This document shows, piece after piece, positions 5,012 through 7,408 of a stretch of 7,408 nt of DNA. The notes under the pieces were generated by a model. It made no database searches, was not told where the DNA came from, and saw only the letters and a program-made list of their open reading frames with translations. Source of the DNA: an uncultured Actinomycetes bacterium (GTDB lineage: Bacteria > Actinomycetota > Thermoleophilia > Gaiellales > F1-60-MAGs149); contig CAJCBN010000152.1 in the NCBI GenBank assembly GCA_903960645.1, positions 1 to 7,408 on the forward strand. Direction: 5' to 3'. A program made the position numbers and the translations under genes. The first letter of the stretch is position 1. Every line of letters begins with the position of its first letter.

Positions 5012-6111
5012 CGCGACAGCACGTCGACGAGGATCGGCTCGGTCTGTGCCATATCCGCGTCGGAGCCGATCGTGATGCGCACCTGGTTGGGAGAGCCGAA
5101 GCCGTTCAGCGGACGCACGATGACGCCGCGCTGCATCAGCGCGGCGGTGGTGGCCTGCCCGTCCTCGACCGTGACGGTGAGGAAGTTCGCGACGCCGGTC
5201 GTGGCCACGCCGACGGCGGCCAGCTTGGCGCGCAGCGACTCACGCCGCACGGCGTTCTCCTGCCCGCGCCGCTCGATCTCGGCGTGGTCTCCGAGCGAGG
5301 CGATCGCGGCAGCCGTGGCCATCGAGCTCACGTCGAACGGTCCACGCACGCGGATCGACGCGTCGATGATCCAGGCGGGGGCGGCCAGCCAGCCGATGCG
5401 CAGTCCGGCGAGTCCATAGATCTTGGAGAAGCTGCGCAGCACCGCGACACGAGGGTGGCCCGCCTTGACGTACTCCTCGATCGCGTTCGGAAAGTCGTCC
5501 TCGAGGACGTAGCCGGCGTACGCCTCGTCGACGACGCACACCACGTGCTCCGGCAGCGCGTCGACGAACGCCCGCAGCTGATCGCGCGTGACGTACGTGC
5601 CGGTCGGGTTGTTCGGATTGCAGACGTAGACCATGCTCGTCTCGGGCGTGATTGCTGCCAGCATGGCGTCGAGGTCGTGCGTGTCGTCCTTGAGCGGCAC
5701 CATGATCGCGTTCGCCTGCTGCTTCTGCGCCGTCAGCGCGTACGAGACGAAGGCGGGCCAGGCGAAGACGACGTCGTCGCCGGGTCCGAGGAAGGCCGAG
5801 GCGAGGTACGCGATCGACATATCGGCGCCCGGGCTGGCGGCGACCATGTCCGCGGTCAGGCCATGTGCGGCGGCGAGCGCGGCGTGGAGGGCGCCCGAGT
5901 CGGGGTAGCGGTTCAGCTCCGGCGCCTCGGCAGCCAGCGCGGCGAGCGCGGCCGGTGTGGGGCCCTCGGCGCCCTCGTTCGAGGACAGCTTCACGATCGG
6001 CACGCCCTCCGGGACACCGCTCGACGCGCCGGGCGCGTAGACGGCCAGATCACCGAGGTGGGGGCGGAGGCGGACGCCGGCGGGTGCGCCGGGAATGACG
6101 GGCTCGCTCAT
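5008..6111 (-). CDS. hisC: HisC-like PLP-dependent aminotransferase (histidinol-phosphate / aromatic aminotransferase family)
   Basis: This 367-residue fold-type I class I/II aminotransferase best resembles histidinol-phosphate aminotransferase, which converts imidazole-acetol phosphate and glutamate to histidinol phosphate and 2-oxoglutarate. The PLP-binding lysine is Lys230 in SFSKIYGLAGLRIGW. Other cofactor contacts are Asn165 in CNPNNPTG, Asp195 and Tyr198 in VVDEAYAGY, and Arg238. Arg347 in NQVRITIG should bind the substrate carboxylate. KLSSNEGAEGPTPAAL (41-56) replaces the usual NENPLG segment, a departure that leaves room for aromatic amino acid specificity. No other histidine gene is nearby, so the hisC symbol is tentative. 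ATG 6111 is chosen because TACGCT lies seven bases before it and the family begins here. The open frame to 6243 runs opposite and into the toxin gene. Its stop is shared with the convergent channel gene. Confidence 0.85.
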   Translation of the reverse strand: MSEPVIPGAPAGVRLRPHLGDLAVYAPGASSGVPEGVPIVKLSSNEGAEGPTPAALAALAAEAPELNRYPDSGALHAALAAAHGLTADMVAASPGADMSIAYLASAFLGPGDDVVFAWPAFVSYALTAQKQQANAIMVPLKDDTHDLDAMLAAITPETSMVYVCNPNNPTGTYVTRDQLRAFVDALPEHVVCVVDEAYAGYVLEDDFPNAIEEYVKAGHPRVAVLRSFSKIYGLAGLRIGWLAAPAWIIDASIRVRGPFDVSSMATAAAIASLGDHAEIERRGQENAVRRESLRAKLAAVGVATTGVANFLTVTVEDGQATTAALMQRGVIVRPLNGFGSPNQVRITIGSDADMAQTEPILVDVLSR

Positions 6112-6118
6112 GGGTTGG

Positions 6119-6124
6119 AGCGTA
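6119..6124 (-). promoter_or_regulatory. Putative leaderless -10 box of the aminotransferase gene
   Basis: TACGCT on the minus strand lies 7 nt before ATG 6111, inside the 19-bp gap after the Doc toxin stop. The same hexamer precedes the enoyl-CoA hydratase start. No Shine-Dalgarno is present. Confidence 0.55.
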
Positions 6125-6130
6125 CCCGCG

Positions 6131-6511
6131 TCAGCGCTGCGAGGCGATCCACACATGGACCTGCGCGGTGATGTCCTCCACACCCGCCGACCCTTCGGCG
6201 ACGCGGATGGTGAGGTCAAAGCCCTCATCGTCAGGGACATCAAGCACCACGTCGTTGATCGCCAGCGTCGTCACGAGCGCGACCCACCCGAGTCGCTTGT
6301 TGCCGTCGACCAGCGGGTGATGGGCGACGATCGAGTGCATCACCACGGCGGCCTTGGTGACGAGGTCGGGATAGAGGTCCTTGCCGTAGAGCCGCATGGC
6401 GGGACGGATGGCCGCGGACATCAGCAGTCCCTCGTCCCGCACGCTCATGCCCATGGCGGCGGCGAACCGCAGCAGATCCTCGCCCGTGAGGAGCGGCGTC
6501 AGCTGGGTCAT
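6131..6511 (-). CDS. doc: Doc/Fic-fold toxin of a type II toxin-antitoxin system
   Basis: This 126-residue protein has the size and motif of death-on-curing (Doc) toxins. In phage P1, Doc is a Fic-fold kinase that phosphorylates elongation factor Tu and halts translation. The catalytic loop is His65-Pro-Leu-Val-Asp69-Gly-Asn-Lys-Arg73 in HHPLVDGNKRLGW, preceded by the helix KAAVVMHSIVA. The usual Phe of HxFx(D/E)GN is Leu67 here. The ATG at 6509-6511 overlaps the antitoxin stop as ATGA, and a GGAG lies shortly upstream. A longer in-frame start at 6559 is rejected because it runs through the antitoxin gene. The C-terminus is intact. The aminotransferase gene begins 19 bp downstream on the same strand but seems to have its own -10 box. 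Confidence 0.9.
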   Translation of the reverse strand: MTQLTPLLTGEDLLRFAAAMGMSVRDEGLLMSAAIRPAMRLYGKDLYPDLVTKAAVVMHSIVAHHPLVDGNKRLGWVALVTTLAINDVVLDVPDDEGFDLTIRVAEGSAGVEDITAQVHVWIASQR

Positions 6512-6714
6512 GCCTCTCCGAGTCGTCGCAGGAGGTCGCCGTACCGAGTCACCGTCCATTCGAAGGAGGCATCGACCTTGGCGCGATGTCCTTCGCGGGC
6601 GGCCTTCTCGACGAGCGCGCGCCGAAGCACATCGTTCTTCGAGAGACCGGAGTCGGCGGCGAGGGCGTCGAGGAGCTCCTGCTCCTCGACGGTGAGGCGG
6701 AGGTTGATAGCCAT
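6508..6714 (-). CDS. Ribbon-helix-helix antitoxin paired with the Doc toxin
   Basis: The 68-residue protein begins with a beta strand (AINLRLT, 2-8), helix A (EEQELLDALAADSG, 10-23) and helix B (SKNDVLRRALVEKAA, 25-39). This is the plan of MetJ/Arc/CopG-type DNA-binding antitoxins. The tail (VDASFEWTVTRYGDLLRRLGEA, 47-68 in outline) is the likely Doc-binding region. Its stop overlaps the toxin ATG, so the pair should be cotranscribed and coupled. ATG 6714 is preceded six bases upstream by TACCAT and then by two TGGTACCA boxes, which suit autorepression by a dimeric ribbon-helix-helix protein. A longer start at 6756 would erase this promoter and add unfamiliar residues, so it is rejected. Doc of phage P1 is paired with a Phd-type antitoxin, so this is a different partner class. 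Confidence 0.86.
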   Translation of the reverse strand: MAINLRLTVEEQELLDALAADSGLSKNDVLRRALVEKAAREGHRAKVDASFEWTVTRYGDLLRRLGEA

Positions 6715-6720
6715 GCGCGC

Positions 6721-6726
6721 ATGGTA
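6721..6726 (-). promoter_or_regulatory. Putative leaderless -10 box of the antitoxin-doc operon
   Basis: TACCAT on the minus strand lies 6 nt before ATG 6714 and overlaps the left TGGTACCA box. A repressor bound there would block RNA polymerase. Confidence 0.55.
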
Positions 6727-6740
6727 CCAGAGTGGTACCA
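6722..6740. promoter_or_regulatory. Twin-palindrome operator, two TGGTACCA boxes
   Basis: Two identical 8-bp perfect palindromes (TGGTACCA at 6722-6729 and 6733-6740) are separated by GAG. Centre-to-centre spacing is 11 bp, about one helical turn, so two dimers could bind on the same face. The array overlaps the antitoxin -10 box and is the likely autoregulatory operator. It ends 21 bp before the hydratase -10 box, so that promoter could be affected too. Confidence 0.65.
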
Positions 6741-6761
6741 ATCGGGTCCGTAGCAACCGAC

Positions 6762-6767
6762 TACGCT
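6762..6767 (+). promoter_or_regulatory. Putative leaderless -10 box of the enoyl-CoA hydratase gene
   Basis: TACGCT lies 6 nt before ATG 6774, with no Shine-Dalgarno between. The hexamer is identical to that before the aminotransferase gene. Confidence 0.55.
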
Positions 6768-6773
6768 CCGCCC

Positions 6774-7408
6774 ATGACCGACTCTCTCGTCCTCTACGAG
6801 CGCCGCGGCCCGTCCGCGTGGATCACGCTCAACCGCCCCGACAAGCTCAACGCGATGACGTACGCGCTGGTCGACCAGTTCGAGGTCGCGCTGGACCGTG
6901 CCGAGGCCGACGACGAGGTGCGCATCGTCGTCCTCCGCGGCGCCGGCCGCGCATTCTGCGCCGGCTACGACCTCGAGCAGGAGGCGCTTGAGGGCGAGCC
7001 GACGATCACCGAATGGCACGAGGTGCTGTCGCGCGACGTCGCGGTGACGATGAAGCTGTGGGGGCTCTCGAAGCCCACCATCGCTGCGGTCCACGGCTGG
7101 TGCCTGGCCGGCGGCATGGAGGTCGCGATGGCCTGCGACCTGCTGATCTGCACCGACGACGCCCGCTTTGGCGAGCCCGAGGTGCGCTACGGCTCCGGCC
7201 CCGTCACGCTCCTGATGCCGTACGTGATCGGCGAGCGGCGCACCCGGGAGCTGCTCCTGACCGGCGACAGCGTCGACGCGCAGACTGCACTCGACTGGGG
7301 CATTGCCAACCGCGTCGTGCCGGCCGACCGGCTCGAGGCCGAGGTGGGCGAGTGGGTCGCGCGCATCGCGCCGACGCCGCTCCGCGTGCTGCAGCTGACG
7401 AAGGCCGC
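6774..7408 (+). CDS. Enoyl-CoA hydratase/isomerase (crotonase) family protein, 3' end cut by the window
   Basis: The visible 211 residues match the crotonase family, which adds water to trans-2-enoyl-CoA in fatty-acid and related acyl-CoA degradation. WITLNRPDKLNAM (16-28) is the typical first strand and CoA-binding segment. The oxyanion hole is formed by backbone amides in AFCAGYDL (60-67) and LAGGMEVAM (111-119). Both catalytic glutamates of true hydratases appear present, Glu116 in GGMEVAMACD and Glu136 in FGEPEV. A hydratase is therefore favoured over an isomerase or decarboxylase. The usual C-terminal trimerisation part lies past the right edge after APTPLRVLQLTKA. The acyl substrate cannot be told. 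ATG 6774 is supported by the TACGCT box and by the family N-terminus. The gene is divergent from the antitoxin-doc operon. Confidence 0.92.
   Translation, partial: MTDSLVLYERRGPSAWITLNRPDKLNAMTYALVDQFEVALDRAEADDEVRIVVLRGAGRAFCAGYDLEQEALEGEPTITEWHEVLSRDVAVTMKLWGLSKPTIAAVHGWCLAGGMEVAMACDLLICTDDARFGEPEVRYGSGPVTLLMPYVIGERRTRELLLTGDSVDAQTALDWGIANRVVPADRLEAEVGEWVARIAPTPLRVLQLTKA

Noticed and set aside
5284..6171. Plus-strand open frame of 295 residues opposite the aminotransferase
   Set aside because: It is Arg/Gly/Asp-rich, without motifs, and antisense to a clear PLP enzyme.
1..7408. tRNA, rRNA, CRISPR arrays, insertion sequences or attachment sites
   Set aside because: I read both strands and saw no repeat arrays, transposase motifs, cloverleaf-like segments or paired terminal repeats.

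Overview
The window is a compact, high-GC chromosomal segment with third codon positions strongly biased to G/C. Almost every base is coding, and genes are often joined by 4-bp stop/start overlaps. Several first-in-transcript genes have a TANNNT box 6-7 nt before their ATG, as expected of leaderless promoters. Together these suggest an actinobacterium, possibly Thermoleophilia/Solirubrobacterales, but the lineage is inference and no marker gene is present.

Layout. (1) Positions 1-2329, minus strand, hold a four-gene run read from high to low coordinates: a vitamin K epoxide reductase (VKOR) family membrane protein, an ARPP-1 domain protein of unknown function, an unrecognised 49-residue ORF, and a class C beta-lactamase-like serine hydrolase cut by the left edge. 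The last three are linked by 4-bp overlaps or near-overlaps. (2) Positions 2495-3278, plus strand, hold a likely type II toxin-antitoxin pair: an XRE-type HTH antitoxin, then a Gp49-like/RelE-type toxin. (3) Positions 3318-5011, plus strand, hold a class III (formaldehyde-type) alcohol dehydrogenase and, overlapping it by GTGA, a short MscS-type channel that ends before the usual C-terminal domain. (4) Positions 5008-6111, minus strand, hold a HisC-like PLP aminotransferase whose stop codon shares its bases with the channel stop. (5) Positions 6131-6714, minus strand, hold a second toxin-antitoxin pair: a ribbon-helix-helix antitoxin and a Doc/Fic-fold toxin. (6) From 6774 to the right edge, plus strand, is an enoyl-CoA hydratase, divergent from the antitoxin across a 59-bp region carrying two TGGTACCA palindromes.

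How it fits together. No single pathway spans the window. The metabolic genes (dehydrogenase, aminotransferase, hydratase) look like housekeeping or catabolic genes, with two small toxin-antitoxin modules set between them. The VKOR/ARPP-1/small ORF/serine hydrolase run is the least explained part and the best candidate for an undescribed functional unit. I saw no tRNA, rRNA, CRISPR array, insertion sequence or strong intrinsic terminator, and no gene-free stretch exceeds 300 bases. The longest, 2330-2494, holds divergent promoter elements.
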